Shown here: positions 17,864 to 28,318 of the stretch, one piece after another
How positions within the stretch are numbered: position 1 is the stretch's first letter
Layout: each line of letters begins with the position of its first letter
Source of the DNA: Bolinopsis microptera
Taxonomy: Eukaryota > Ctenophora > Tentaculata > Lobata > Bolinopsidae
Assembly: GCF_026151205.1 (NCBI RefSeq)
Contig: NC_087084.1
Coordinates: forward strand, 10,567,453 to 10,631,452
Direction of reading: 5' to 3'
DNA: 64,000 bases
Position numbers and translations under genes: made by a program
Notes under the pieces: model-generated
The model's database searches: none
What the model was told of the DNA's origin: nothing
What the model saw: only the letters and a program-made list of their open reading frames with translations

Positions 17864-18606
17864 ATGTTTTTTGCAAATGATTCCTGTGACTGAAACAAGG
17901 TTAAATTACCTTCACCTTATGAACGCTATATGAACACAAGCTTTCTTATGAACAGTTTATTAACAATTTAGAGCTTGATGTTTGAAGTTTTACAGCGCGA
18001 AGGGAGAGTGTGTTGTGTTGTTTTGCGTGTTTACACTAGAGTTTCTGCCTTTTTATACATGTTGTTATCATGTAGCTGCAGCGCAGCTCAAAGCGATCGT
18101 TTGACATGTCAGGCACTTTCACGCAGATAACATTGTAGTAGTTATAGGCGGGAACTCTAAAAGTAATGAACTTGTTGTGTCAAATTGCACGTTCCGGCCT
18201 GTGTTAGTTAATTATTGGTTAGTAACCGCTTAGCCCTGGTGCGTTCACCACGTATAGTAATAATATATTCTACTTACACCTTATTTAAACTATGTATATT
18301 TTATAAGTAACAATTTGAATTATTTCTCAATTCAACGAAATACGCTTCATCAACTTACATAGTGCATGTTTTGATTTTGTATTTTACAAGCGTAAGGACG
18401 AGACTATTCAGTAAAAATAGCGGGAACTGTAAGCGTGAGTTGTTTTTATTTGTTTGTTTGTCTAAGGAATAGTACCAAAGGAATGGTATCTAACCAGAGT
18501 TGATTAATGAAAGAGCACTACGTTAACGACACATATTTAAAGAATTTTCTATATCACCATAGTAACGGTACATGTACTATGGTAACTATATAACGATGTA
18601 TCTAAC

Positions 18607-18830
18607 AACTCGTGTATCGTTACTGTAACAACCAAACCATATCTATTAAAGTGTGATATGTTGCTAAAACAACCAAACCATATCTTTTAAAGTGAGATAT
18701 GTTGCTATAACAACCAAACCATATCTTTTAAAGTGAGATATGTTGCCATAGCAACCAAACCATGTCTTTTGAAGTGAGATATGTTGCCGTAGCAACCAAG
18801 CCATATCTTTTAAAAGTGAGATATGATGTG
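18607..18830. repeat. Tandem array (about 42-54 bp unit) carrying RFX X-box-like palindromes
   Basis: Repeated units contain CAACCAAACCATATCTTTTA, AAGTGAGATAT and a GTTGC..CAAC palindrome. At 18742-18755 the palindrome is GTTGCCATAGCAAC and at 18783-18796 GTTGCCGTAGCAAC; both match the RFX consensus GTNRCC-N(0-3)-RGYAAC. Two diverged versions are at 18660-18673 and 18701-18714. The array lies about 0.8 kb past the DDX3 poly(A) signal. Confidence 0.7.
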
Positions 18831-19867
18831 CACGTGAGAGCATTAAAGCACGTGACTTTATATTTGAGATGGAAGCCTCGTAACGCGTGACATTTGTACC
18901 GCTCAAAGCTTTTAACGGAATGTGACGTTCTACTGTTAAACATAACTCTGTACATATTATTATTTTTGTAGCGGCCTGCTTTTACAGTTATTTATTGAGA
19001 AGATCGTTTCCATGGAAACTAATTGGTAATATTTGGTCGATTATTTGTTCAACTGTTTATATGAGTCCAGTAAAGGCGTTAAATCTTATACCTTATCGCT
19101 CACAGAAACCCTCGCGGACTATTTTAATTGTTATCTAGTCAGTCTATAGAATTATTTGAATTGTTTAACTGCAAAATGAAGGAGTTTTGTAATTCGCCGT
19201 GTGAACGTCTAATTGCATGTCACCGTGGCAAAGACAGTTTGTTATCATGGCAATAGTGTCTCTATAGCGTTAGTTTTGTATATGATCAGTTGAATGATAA
19301 TCAATGTTGGGTTAAAGTAGATAACATTTCAGTCAGCAGGCCATGTTCCTTTGAAAAGTCCCGTGCCAAAACAGCTTAAACATTTACTAAGTTCCAACTT
19401 AGTCATTTCCAGTGAGTAACATTATCTAACTAGAATGTTACGATGAACATCTTTATGAAATGCTTCTAATGCTTCTGAGAAATAATGAACAGTATTTATT
19501 AACTTATCAGAATGAAATACCAGACGATTTTCAAGGCCAAATTTTGTTATTATTAATGACCCCTGCTGACTAAATGTAGTAATAAAACGAAGATTTTACT
19601 CTTAAATTATGAGAAGAATAGCCGGAGTGCTCCTTCATAAATTATGATCATGTTTTGTACGGTTATGTTATATGTTTGCCTGTTATCTGGCTATGTAACT
19701 TTATGCTATATTTTATCAGCCGATTAAGCATCCTCCGACGGGCCCAGGACTCTGCTTCCCAGTAGTCCTCTAGTAATAATTAGTTAATTAATTAGTTAAC
19801 TTGGACTGCTGGTTTGTTGGAATGTTTGTGGTTTCTGGAGGGGGTGCGGCGTATTGTGCATATTGTA

Positions 19868-19940
19868 TATGGTTGTATAGCTCAATGGGTAAATATGTAC
19901 CTGCCTAGTGAAATGTGAGTAGGAATTACTCCCACCCGGC
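19868..19940 (+). other. Possible tRNA-derived SINE fragment
   Basis: TATAGCTCAATGGGTAAAT resembles a tRNA 5' half with A box, and GTAGGAATTACTCCCAC about 35 bases later sits where a B box and T arm would be. The B box is a poor match and no cloverleaf acceptor stem was confirmed. This is a weak call: a decayed SINE head or pseudo-tRNA. Confidence 0.3.
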
Positions 19941-20340
19941 TCTCTGCTTACACCGCTTTGCTTATCTTTTCTTATCACATCAGCTCCAATGCAACAAGAC
20001 CTACGTTTCTAATACACGCTAGTTTTACACCAAATATATCTTTTAAGGATGTTTCTTTATTTACTTCGAGGGATTTTTGGACAAACATTTTTCATGCTGC
20101 AAGCGGAGAGTTGGGAAAAAGGAGTAATATTTCTAGAAATTTCTCACCTGAAGAGTAGAAACTAATGTTTATTATTTTGGAGACAGTTGAATTGATTAAA
20201 TGAAAAGCTTTGCCGACCTGTAGTGATGTTCCCTTCTACACCACAACAACCCCTTTTTACCATGACAATGTCTTGTTACTACCACCCTGTTACCATGACA
20301 ATACCCTATCCTTTAGTTGCACCCCCTTATCATAACAGAG

Positions 20341-20371
<31 letters not shown>
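20341..20371. repeat. Poly(C) homopolymer, about 30 bases
   Basis: An uninterrupted C run in an otherwise AT-rich intergenic region. Several other C or G runs (606, 9163, 21139, 24530, 56396, 56617, 61482) occur in the window, most at element ends. Confidence 0.9.
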
Positions 20372-20372
<1 letters not shown>

Positions 20373-21224
20373 TTACCGTAACAACACAACTGTTACACTG
20401 ACGACCCACCCTATTACCACATCAAACATCGCTACAGAGTCCTCTGAGAGGTTAAATGGTCTCAAATATTGTCGAGTTAAATAAAACAGCCGATACTGAC
20501 TCAGATACGAGTCACAGGGTAACTACCGTTATCATGTAGATACCAACCTGCTGCCAGTTACTCGAGGTAACTTTGTGAATGATGGTTGCTTTTGTAAAAT
20601 TGAGGTACGTGTGCTCCGATCCAGAATTGGTAACTAGTCGTTACCACAGTACTTCATGTTAAAACGAGAGTTGTTAAGAGGTTTTCGATTTGAAGAGTTT
20701 ATAAAACGCGTTATCGCTTTTAAAACAGTTCACACAGATAAATATATTGTTGGCGTCGTTCTGTGTCCTGATTGGTTGATTTCACTGCCAGGAACGGCAG
20801 ACTAAGATTGATTCATCTTGTATTGCAGTGTTTTGTCATAATGAGGATAGTTTGAATTGTTAACATAGTGTTTCACTTTTCCCAATCAACGCGCCAAACA
20901 AGAAAGCATCAAAATTCAACGATTTTGTAGGTTTATAACCTACCATGTACCAAGACGCTAGTTGGATTCTTCGGCGGTCTCAATATTCGGAACAAATATT
21001 TTACGAGTATCACTGATCACCCGTTAAACAATTTTCTCTCCGGGTAAAAATTCAGAAACTTTGTATTTTTGTTGTAACATGGCCTGCCAATCCCAATGTG
21101 CATTTTTCGAGCTTGTCTCATTATCAATTATACGTGAAAGGGGGGGGGGGGGGGTCCAATGGCATAAATGGAGAATTGCCCAAGAGTTTTTCCATTTCCT
21201 CCTATTTTCCATGTTCTCCATATT

Positions 21225-21705
21225 ATACTTATAGGAAAAGTCGCTACTAAATCGCTCGCCCAAGTTTTAAGAAAATTCTTGTGAAAAGGCCCTTTGGGTA
21301 TGAATGATGAAATTGGGCTCTTACTAAATCGCTCGCCCAAAAATTTCACGTGACTTCGGTTTTTTTGGTTTTGCAGCCGTACAAAACGGTTTTACATAAA
21401 CCCTAATCCCAACCCTAACCATAACCCCGAAGCTATCCATAATCTTAATCACAACCATAACCCTAACCCGAGCCCTTAATCATTAATAATCGAATTCACG
21501 TTTTACTAGCCTGTCACGTGACCAAAACGGTTTTTTGCCCGTAACTCTCCAGGGAAGCATTTTAACCCTACGTCATGGGGGGTGATTCGGAATCAGCGTC
21601 CAAAAATACACCGATCTTAACCATTTTCATGCCTAAAGGGCCTTTTCACAAGAATTTTCTTAAAATTTGGGCGAGCGATTTAGTAGGAGCGGGAAGCGGG
21701 AGCAC
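21225..21705. mobile_element. Foldback element with about 60-bp inverted arms
   Basis: The left arm at about 21243-21300 contains ACTAAATCGCTCGCCCAA, then AAGAAAATTCTTGTGAAAAG and GCCCTTT. It is inverted at about 21635-21688, where the reverse complement of each block appears in mirror order. Further GGGCGAGCGA(A/T)TTAGT units at about 21320 and 21775 show repeated end motifs. The interior holds a telomere-like tract. There is no coding capacity. Confidence 0.7.
21398..21480 (+). repeat. Degenerate interstitial telomere-like tract (CCCTAA-related)
   Basis: AACCCTAATCCCAACCCTAA, CCATAACCC and further AACCCTAACCC-like words repeat with substitutions. The core resembles the metazoan TTAGGG telomere repeat read on the other strand. 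It lies inside an inverted-repeat element and is probably not a chromosome end. Confidence 0.55.
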
Positions 21706-21788
21706 TACCTTCAGAGGTACGTATCATTTAGGAGACGCGCAAAAGTCAAAAGTTGTCACTGTTGGCATGGTTTGGGCGAGCGAATTAG

Positions 21789-21905
21789 TTGTATCACGTT
21801 GCGACCCCCACGGTCGTTTCACTATGGTGAAACGACCAGGGGGATACAGGGGGAGCCGCGCACTTCGTGCGCGGCGGGTCATACAACGTATGACAACGTA
21901 TGACA
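21789..21905 (+). mobile_element. Second copy of the palindromic miniature element found at 5847-5962
   Basis: Read in reverse it carries the same ordered blocks as 5847-5962, with better-kept hairpins: GTTTCACTATGGTGAAAC and GCCGCGCACTTCGTGCGCGGC. TCATACAACGTATGACAACG repeats at its end. Confidence 0.65.
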
Positions 21906-21997
21906 ACGAATTAGTAAAAGCCGTCCTCGGCGCGCGTCCTGGTAGGTTATAAACCGACAAAAGTAGCATAGTTCGGTTAACTTTGACAAATGTTACT

Positions 21998-22211
21998 TGA
22001 CCATTGTTAATGGTCTGGCCCGGCGCGCGCTACTTCGTAGCACTTGCCATCGTAGCACTTGCCTTCGTAGCACTGTTGATAAGAAAGTTGACGGATGTTA
22101 CTCGTCTAAATTTCTTCGAAGTAGCGCGCGCCGCTTTCTTCTCGAAATGTTGACCCGATTGCAAGTGCTACGAAGTAGTGCGCGCCGGGCCAGATCATTA
22201 ACAATGGTCAA
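21998..22211. mobile_element. 214-bp palindromic MITE with 51-bp terminal inverted repeats
   Basis: The left end (21998-22048) starts TTGACCATTGTTAATGGTCT and continues through GCGCGCTACTTCGTAGCACTTGC. The right end (22161-22211) is its near-perfect reverse complement. GTAGCACTTGCC is repeated inside the left arm. It is GC-rich at CGCGCG blocks compared with its surroundings and non-coding. Confidence 0.75.
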
Positions 22212-22321
22212 GGTAAACTAAACGTTTTGTACGCACCTTATGTTTGATACTTTGATGCCATATCATTAAAAAAATTACATAGGGACCCCAGTACAGGCTA
22301 AACGTTAACAAACATATAAAT

Positions 22322-22445
22322 TTGGCGGAATGACAGGCTGAGCACCGCCCAGTAATAAAAAATTTGCAAATAATGATTAATCTTTACTAACGTGACTTAC
22401 TTCAATTTACTTGGCGGCGCTCAGCCCGTCATTCCGCCGAATCTC
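22322..22445. mobile_element. 124-bp miniature element with inverted GGCGGAATGACAGGCTGAGC ends
   Basis: GGCGGAATGACAGGCTGAGC at the left is mirrored by GCTCAGCCCGTCATTCCGCC at the right with few mismatches. GGGGACC/GGTCCCC words flank both sides. The same end occurs singly near 6302. Confidence 0.65.
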
Positions 22446-22605
22446 TATATGGGGTCCCCATGTAAACTTTAACACGTTCTCTAAATGGCGTTTAGCGATT
22501 TTTGTAGCGCGATTGCCTATTTGACAAGTTTGCTCCCTGAACAAAACAAAGCAAATAAAATAAATCACAGAAAGGTAAGTAAAATGTTAAAGTAGCGTAT
22601 GTGAG

Positions 22606-22998
22606 TTGACGTCAATCGTGACGCGCGTTATTGAAAAAAATGACAAAGTTACATTGAAGAGGAAATTCGCGTTGGATAAATTTGAAGCAAAAGTGATTGT
22701 CGCCCGGTTGGTTGGATATATAGAAGAAACAAGATTTGCGTTTGCTTTGTACAATTTCTGGGAACTCGCGTATATATTATTTAGAAATATATACGAGTGC
22801 AATCAACGTTTCCGAGAATCAACATATCGTGGGATGACATACTCAGAACAGTACATGAGATTCGTCCTACCACAGCGAATTGGTGAGTGTCCACTTTCAT
22901 TTGCTACACTTCTATTTACTGCCAGCTACCTGGTTACTACCCGGATGTCTGTTCCCATCAGTAGAAAACTGCTGGTCGAAAGTTCGGTAGAATCTTGA
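22606..22998 (+). other. ORF of 130 codons, unrecognised; possible exon with a donor near 22883
   Basis: The first 92 residues look protein-like (ALDKFEAKVIVARLVGYIEE, then FALYNFWELAYILFRNIYEC) and end RFVLPQRI followed by a good donor, TTG|GTGAGT. The residues after it become low quality, as expected if they are intronic. No family is recognised and no partner exon was found. Confidence 0.35.
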
Positions 22999-23313
22999 AA
23001 ATTGGATTAGTTTCAATTCCCCATATTTTATGCAGTTTAGGCGTATTTCATATCATAGAGATGCATGATCATCATGGACATTGGACACCTCAAACCTTTA
23101 CAAAATCTCCGTATTTATAGAATAAAGTAAACCTATTTCTGCAACGTCTGGCAGGTACTTCAGGGCTGGTTCAGGGCTGGTTCAACTAATGTATACATAT
23201 TCACGCTAAATCTGCACAACATGCACATTACATGTACGTGTTGTGTGAGGACTGTACAGTGCAAACTATTGTTAACACTCAACCAGCAGTTCCGGCCTCG
23301 CCTGGCCGTCAAA

Positions 23314-23580
23314 TTAACTTGTTTTGAAACCGTGTTCACAAATACCTTGTTTACAGATGTATTTGAAACCTATAATACCTGGTAACAATTGAAAATGAGA
23401 ACAGTTGAAATTGTCCCCGAACCCCATTAGCAGGTATGCACGGTACGTGGTGTTGAGCAGCTGGTATCCGTACGTGATAATATCACTCTCAGTCAGATAG
23501 TTGTAGCTCTTGTTATTATTGTGGTAGATCAGATGCTGTTTCTTTGTTTCGCGCGATAATTCCACCGTCATAGTTATCAT
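23314..23580 (-). other. ORF of 88 codons, unrecognised
   Basis: The frame reads MTVELSRETKKQHLIYHNNN near the start and later SHFQLLPGIIGFKYICKQGI. Composition is plausible for protein, but no signal peptide, motif or splice border was recognised. It could be an isolated exon or chance. Confidence 0.25.
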
Positions 23581-23599
23581 TCGTGTTCTTTAATTGTTG

Positions 23600-24345
23600 T
23601 AGTTGTTACTCGTGATGGAGTGTGCTTCTTGGGATTGATTGTTGTAGTTTGAATTTGAACTTCTACCTGGAAAAAACACTTTGACAATTTGTAGAAATTG
23701 TGTTGATTGGATTTTAATTATTTTACCACATTTGATGGGAATTTGTCAGTTTCTTATTTCAGTTCAGAGGCTGATCAACTTTGTAGCAAATGTTAGTGCT
23801 CTCCTTGTTTTTGAACATTTTCCCGTCGTCAGTTATTAACCAATGTTTTGTAAAGAAATAGTAGAGCTCTGCTCTCAAATCCAGATACTTCTCGAACATC
23901 TTTCCAGCACGGAGTAAGGCTTCCTTATTAGGGGCTAATCAGGAATAGACTAGAAGAAGTTAGAAATTCTAGAACTTATGGAGTTGTGATGTGGAACTCT
24001 GATGTTAGGCTTCAGCCTTCAAGTATGGTGTTTTCTTCTCCATTGCCAGTAAATGACCACAATTTATTGATCATATCGTAGAGGCTTATTTCATCTTGAA
24101 GGCATTATGGCCAAGAATCGAGTTGGTGAAATAGATAACATTATCAGTTCGTTGGAAGTAACACTTCCCACATAAATGCTTATACTGGATGATGTATCTT
24201 TTAGCAGGGACACGAGCTTTCTTTCCACTTATTTACAGGTTTATGATGATTATGAATTTCAAATCTTTACTACATCAATATAATGCCAGGTTGTATTAGA
24301 AAATAGAGGTAAAGAATCATTACAAGAAAAAGGGTCATCATATGT
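23600..24345. other. AT-rich intergenic stretch, nothing recognised
   Basis: No frame of useful length, tandem array or inverted end was seen. Confidence 0.4.
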
Positions 24346-24349
24346 AAAA

Positions 24350-24528
24350 ATTCTTAGGGGGCGCCAAATCGTCGTTTGAATGTGGGACAATTTCGAAAAA
24401 CTTAACTAAAGTACTATCAAAAAGTGCACGTTTTGATCTAGATACACACTTTTTTAGAGATGTTACCGGCGTATCCTCTAAAATCACCTAATTTGTTCAA
24501 TTTTAGGGAGGGGCACCAAAAGGGGGTG

Positions 24529-24559
<31 letters not shown>

Positions 24560-24590
24560 AACAGGCACCGTTACGCCACTGATAGTACCA
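24350..24590 (-). mobile_element. Poly(C) miniature element, copy 2 of 3 (reverse orientation)
   Basis: It carries the same core as 8985-9245 and 56390-56645 on the opposite strand, with a long poly(G) run at about 24530-24555 and the end CGTTACGCCACTGATA. It contains GGGCGCCAAATCGTCGTTTG, also present (inverted) in the copy at 56 kb. Confidence 0.65.
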
Positions 24591-24711
24591 CATGATTTGG
24601 GAAGGTTCAAAGTTGTCAAGTCAAATTTAAGGCGAGTTATTTACAGTCCCCAAAAATTGGGGGCTTTTTTGGACACCCTCTTTTTGGCTCTACATATAGC
24701 GTGAAACATGT

Positions 24712-25352
24712 GTGATTGATGAGGTGTGATATTGGTGGTGTGATGAGGTGTGATAATGGTGGGGTAATGAGGTGTGATATTGGTGGGGTAATGAGGTGTG
24801 ATATTGGTGTTCTGATGAGGTGTTATATTGGTGGTGTGATGAGGTGTGATATTGGTGGTGTGATGAGGTGTGATATGGGTGGTGTGATGAGGTGTGATAT
24901 TGGTGGTGTAATGAGGTGTGATATTGGTGTTCTGATGAGGTGTTATATTGGTGGTGTGATGAGGTGTGATATTGGTGGTGTGATGAGGTGTGATATGGGT
25001 GGTGTGATGAGGTGTGATATTGGTGGTGTAATGAGGTGTGATATTGGTGTTCTGATGAGGTGTGATATTGGTGGGGTAATGAGGTGTGATATTGGTGGTG
25101 TGATGAGGTGTGATATTGGTGGTGTGGTGAGGTGTGATATTGGTGGTGTGGTGAGGTGTGATATTGGTGGTGTGGTGAGGTGTGATATTGGTGGTGTGAT
25201 GAGGTGTGATATAGGTGGTGTGGTGAGGTGTGATATTGGTGGTGTGGTGAGGTGTGATATTGGTGGTGTGGTGAGGTGTGATATTGGTGGTGTGATGAGG
25301 TGTGATATGGGTGGTGTGATGAGGTGTGATATAGGTGGTGTGATGAGGTAAA
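24712..25352. repeat. 21-bp minisatellite (GAGGTGTGATATTGGTGGTGT)n
   Basis: About 30 units of 21 bp. Because 21 is a multiple of three and most units lack stops, long open frames appear on both strands; these are repeat artefacts. Variants (GGTGTTCTGATGA, GATATGGG) recur at regular intervals, showing higher-order multi-unit duplication. Confidence 0.92.
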
Positions 25353-25500
25353 ATAACGGTATAAAGAGGACGAGTGTAGGTTGCATTCCTCCGTGCATTG
25401 TCTCCCACTTGGTGTAGGTGTTACAATAGGTCACAGCTCTGATGTTGTCTGTGACATGGAGATAGTTTGTTTGAATTTATAGTGTGCTGTTTATATTAAA

Positions 25501-25655
25501 GTGGTCAAATAGTGTTCAAATAGTGGTAAAATAGCGGTAAAATAACGGTAAAATAGCTGTAAAATAACGGTAAAATAGCGGTAAAATAGCTGTAAAATAA
25601 CGGTAAAATAGCTGTAAAATAACGGTAAAATAGCTGTAAAATAACGGTTAAATAG
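25501..25655. repeat. About 11-bp minisatellite (GGTAAAATARC)n
   Basis: Alternating GGTAAAATAGC, TGTAAAATAAC and similar units for about 150 bases. Confidence 0.85.
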
Positions 25656-25899
25656 GCTATCTAACAAAAATCTAATAAAAAAGTCTGTATGTGGTCTGAT
25701 CGGCAAGCTGACGGGATCACGTTTGTCACAGTTCCATTTTTTCTGAGAATAGAGCTCTTGGAATAGAGCTAATTTATGAATTATGTGAATTATACTTATA
25801 TTGAATTATACGAATAGTCAAATATTTACACAGAGATAAAGTAGGCCTTCGTACGTAAATCTAATAAAATAAGTTTGTTTGTCTACTTATCGTTTCTGC

Positions 25900-26285
25900 A
25901 ATTCCGATTTTAAAGGTTTTGTTTCAATTGCCATGCACCGGTTGCATGGAACTCTCTTCCAAGTTGATGTTGAGATGTATTACTGATACCAATGCAACTG
26001 TTTCAAGCGAATGTTAAAGAACTATTTATTATAATCAGTTTTGATGTTTTTTATTTCCATTGTCTTCACTTTGCTGCACTCCATTTTATGTCTTAATCTC
26101 TACCATTGTCTTCACTTTACTGCACTCCATTTTATGTCTTAATCTCTACCTTGGATCTGTTTATTTTTTATTGATTATGACTATGTCATTGAACTAACCT
26201 TTATTATACCTACATGTATTGTATGGTTTTTGCTTCTACTTAGTTCAGTGTGGTTTACAATAAAAGATGTTTTAATTTTGTCTTT
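25900..26285 (+). pseudogene. Decayed LINE 3' end on the plus strand
   Basis: Broken frames give AWNSLP and, after frame changes, FKRMLKNYLL, the usual C-terminal pieces of CR1/Jockey-type RT proteins. AT-rich 3' sequence with an internal about 46-bp duplication (CATTGTCTTCACTTTGCTGC) and AATAAA follows. It is inactive. Confidence 0.5.
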
Positions 26286-26416
26286 GCCTTATAATGAGTT
26301 ATACTTTTGTTCACTTTTACACATTTGCTCACATCACTCACAGTCAGCCGCTCTGACATGGTTAATCACATTCGTTGTGATGTTGGTTAATCATATGAGC
26401 GGGATATAAATACCTC

Positions 26417-26978
26417 TTTTTATTGAAATCTTTTAAATCGATCAATTACATACAAATTACACAATGGAATAAATAACAAAATATACCTTGAGAGAAAGTG
26501 TGGATTTGCAAGCTAGTTTACTGTGCAAAATACTTAAAATGTATGTAATCAAATGACTTGTGGGTCACCAAAACACAGATATCGAGTGCAGATGCAACTC
26601 CTGTACATGGGCCCATCCAAAATCAGAATACACCCCCACAATTAAATACTAATCAAGTTATCTGCCAATCAAATAAATTACCAACTCAGTCAATTAAAAA
26701 TCAAATCATATGATATTTAATATTTATGAATTATCAAAATAATGGAATGAGATGAGATGGAATGCAGCTAAAATTTTCAAGTTTATCACGCATCGACGCA
26801 ATCTGGTAGACATAATTGTTTGTTTCATTAGTTCCGATGACCAAACATAACATTATGGAACTGTCTCCAATGAGGCATCTAAGATATGTAATATTTTTAA
26901 CCTCTCGAACATCGAATGGAATATGATTCCATTTGATGAGTCCTAAAGAAGAAAATTTTCGAAAAAATATTTGTGCTT
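26417..26978 (-). mobile_element. 5'-truncated copy of the 41-44 kb LINE (3' end only)
   Basis: It shares TATTGAAATCTTTTAAATCG, ATCAATTACATACAAATT and the GGAATATGATTCCATTT coding block with 40998-43916, in the same order and orientation. It ends at a short T run (poly(A) on the minus strand). Divergence is greater than between young copies. It abuts the inverted-arm element that begins at 26997. Confidence 0.75.
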
Positions 26979-28318
26979 GTACAGGGTATAACGGAACTTA
27001 AGGCCACTTTTTGCCAATTTTACCACTTTTTACCACCTTTCTTGTTAGTCGAATATTTTTAGTTGTGAACATCGTAAAAGGTTGCAGATTAATCGAGGGT
27101 GTTCATCTTATCAGGAGGAAAAATATTTGTGAAGACAATTTTTACGTCAGATAATCAGTCAATTGGATAGTTATCAATTAGCTAATTAGCAAAAATTTAA
27201 AATGTTTATTGGGTCAAAATGATTGGAATAGCTTAAAACACGGAGAAAAGTAGTTTTTAGAAAAACTTTGAAAATGTTTACTACATACATCTTTTTTCGA
27301 GACTTGGAAAAATTTCGAAAATTCAAAATATATTTTTCGCCAAAAGTGATCAAATTGCATGAAACGTGGAGAAAAATGCTTAACAAATATATACACGTAT
27401 TGTGTCGTATTGTGATTGAATACAGCTCGATATGTACTTCCATCACCCACCAAATGCGATATGAACTATTAATGCTTTTCATACAACTAGTATAACAGTC
27501 AAATACGTCCTAATTTAAGCCTTTGTCGGAAAAAATTCGCAACAAAGCGATTTTAACGGGAAATGGTAGGGGACAGGTCCCAGGAATCATTCCAGAGAGT
27601 TCCCAAAATTTCTGACTTCAGGAAAATCCACAATTACCACATTTTTACCACCTTTTTACCAATTTGGTTTTCCGCAAATAAGTCACGTTCTGAATAACCT
27701 AGAAGATTCTAGTTTAAAGCAGTGTGTTAAGGAAACAAAGAAGAACAACTTTTTCAAAAATAAATTATTTAATTAATTTTCAAATATTTCAAAAATATAT
27801 TTTGATAAAAAATATTCACAATTACATTACACGTATAATAAACTAATTTTTATAAAACTTTTGAAAATTTTCACTTTCAATATTTTGGACTTTTCGAAAT
27901 TTGTAAAGGATAACCACTATTTACCACTATTTACCACATTGAATCTCCGCTAATAAAACGACTTCTGAATGTCGTAGAAGGTTCTAGATTGAACCAATGT
28001 GTTCAAAACATAAAAGAGAACAACTTTTTATCTGACAACCTTTGGATTAGATAATTAATTAATTAGTTAATCAATTATTTAACAAACATTCAAACATCAA
28101 AAAATTATTTTCGATTTTAATATTCTTGAAACAAAAAATTCACAGAGTTTTTTAAAAGCATTTTTCTCCACGTTTCATGCAATTTAATAACTTTTGGCGA
28201 AAAATTTTTTTTGAATTTTCGAAATTTTTCCTTCTCGAAAGAAAAATGTAAGTGAAAAATTTTCAAAGTTTTTCTAAAAACTACTTTTCTCCGTGTTTTA
28301 AGCTATTCCGATCATTAA

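Noticed and set aside
21398-21480. True telomere or chromosome end
   Set aside because: The tract is short, degenerate and internal to an inverted-repeat element with ordinary sequence on both sides.
24641-25434. Long ORFs of 255, 211 and 163 codons on both strands
   Set aside because: All are translations of a 21-bp minisatellite without stops; no unique sequence is encoded.
24712-25655. CRISPR-like repeat arrays
   Set aside because: Units are contiguous with no unique spacers of constant length, and the genome is animal.
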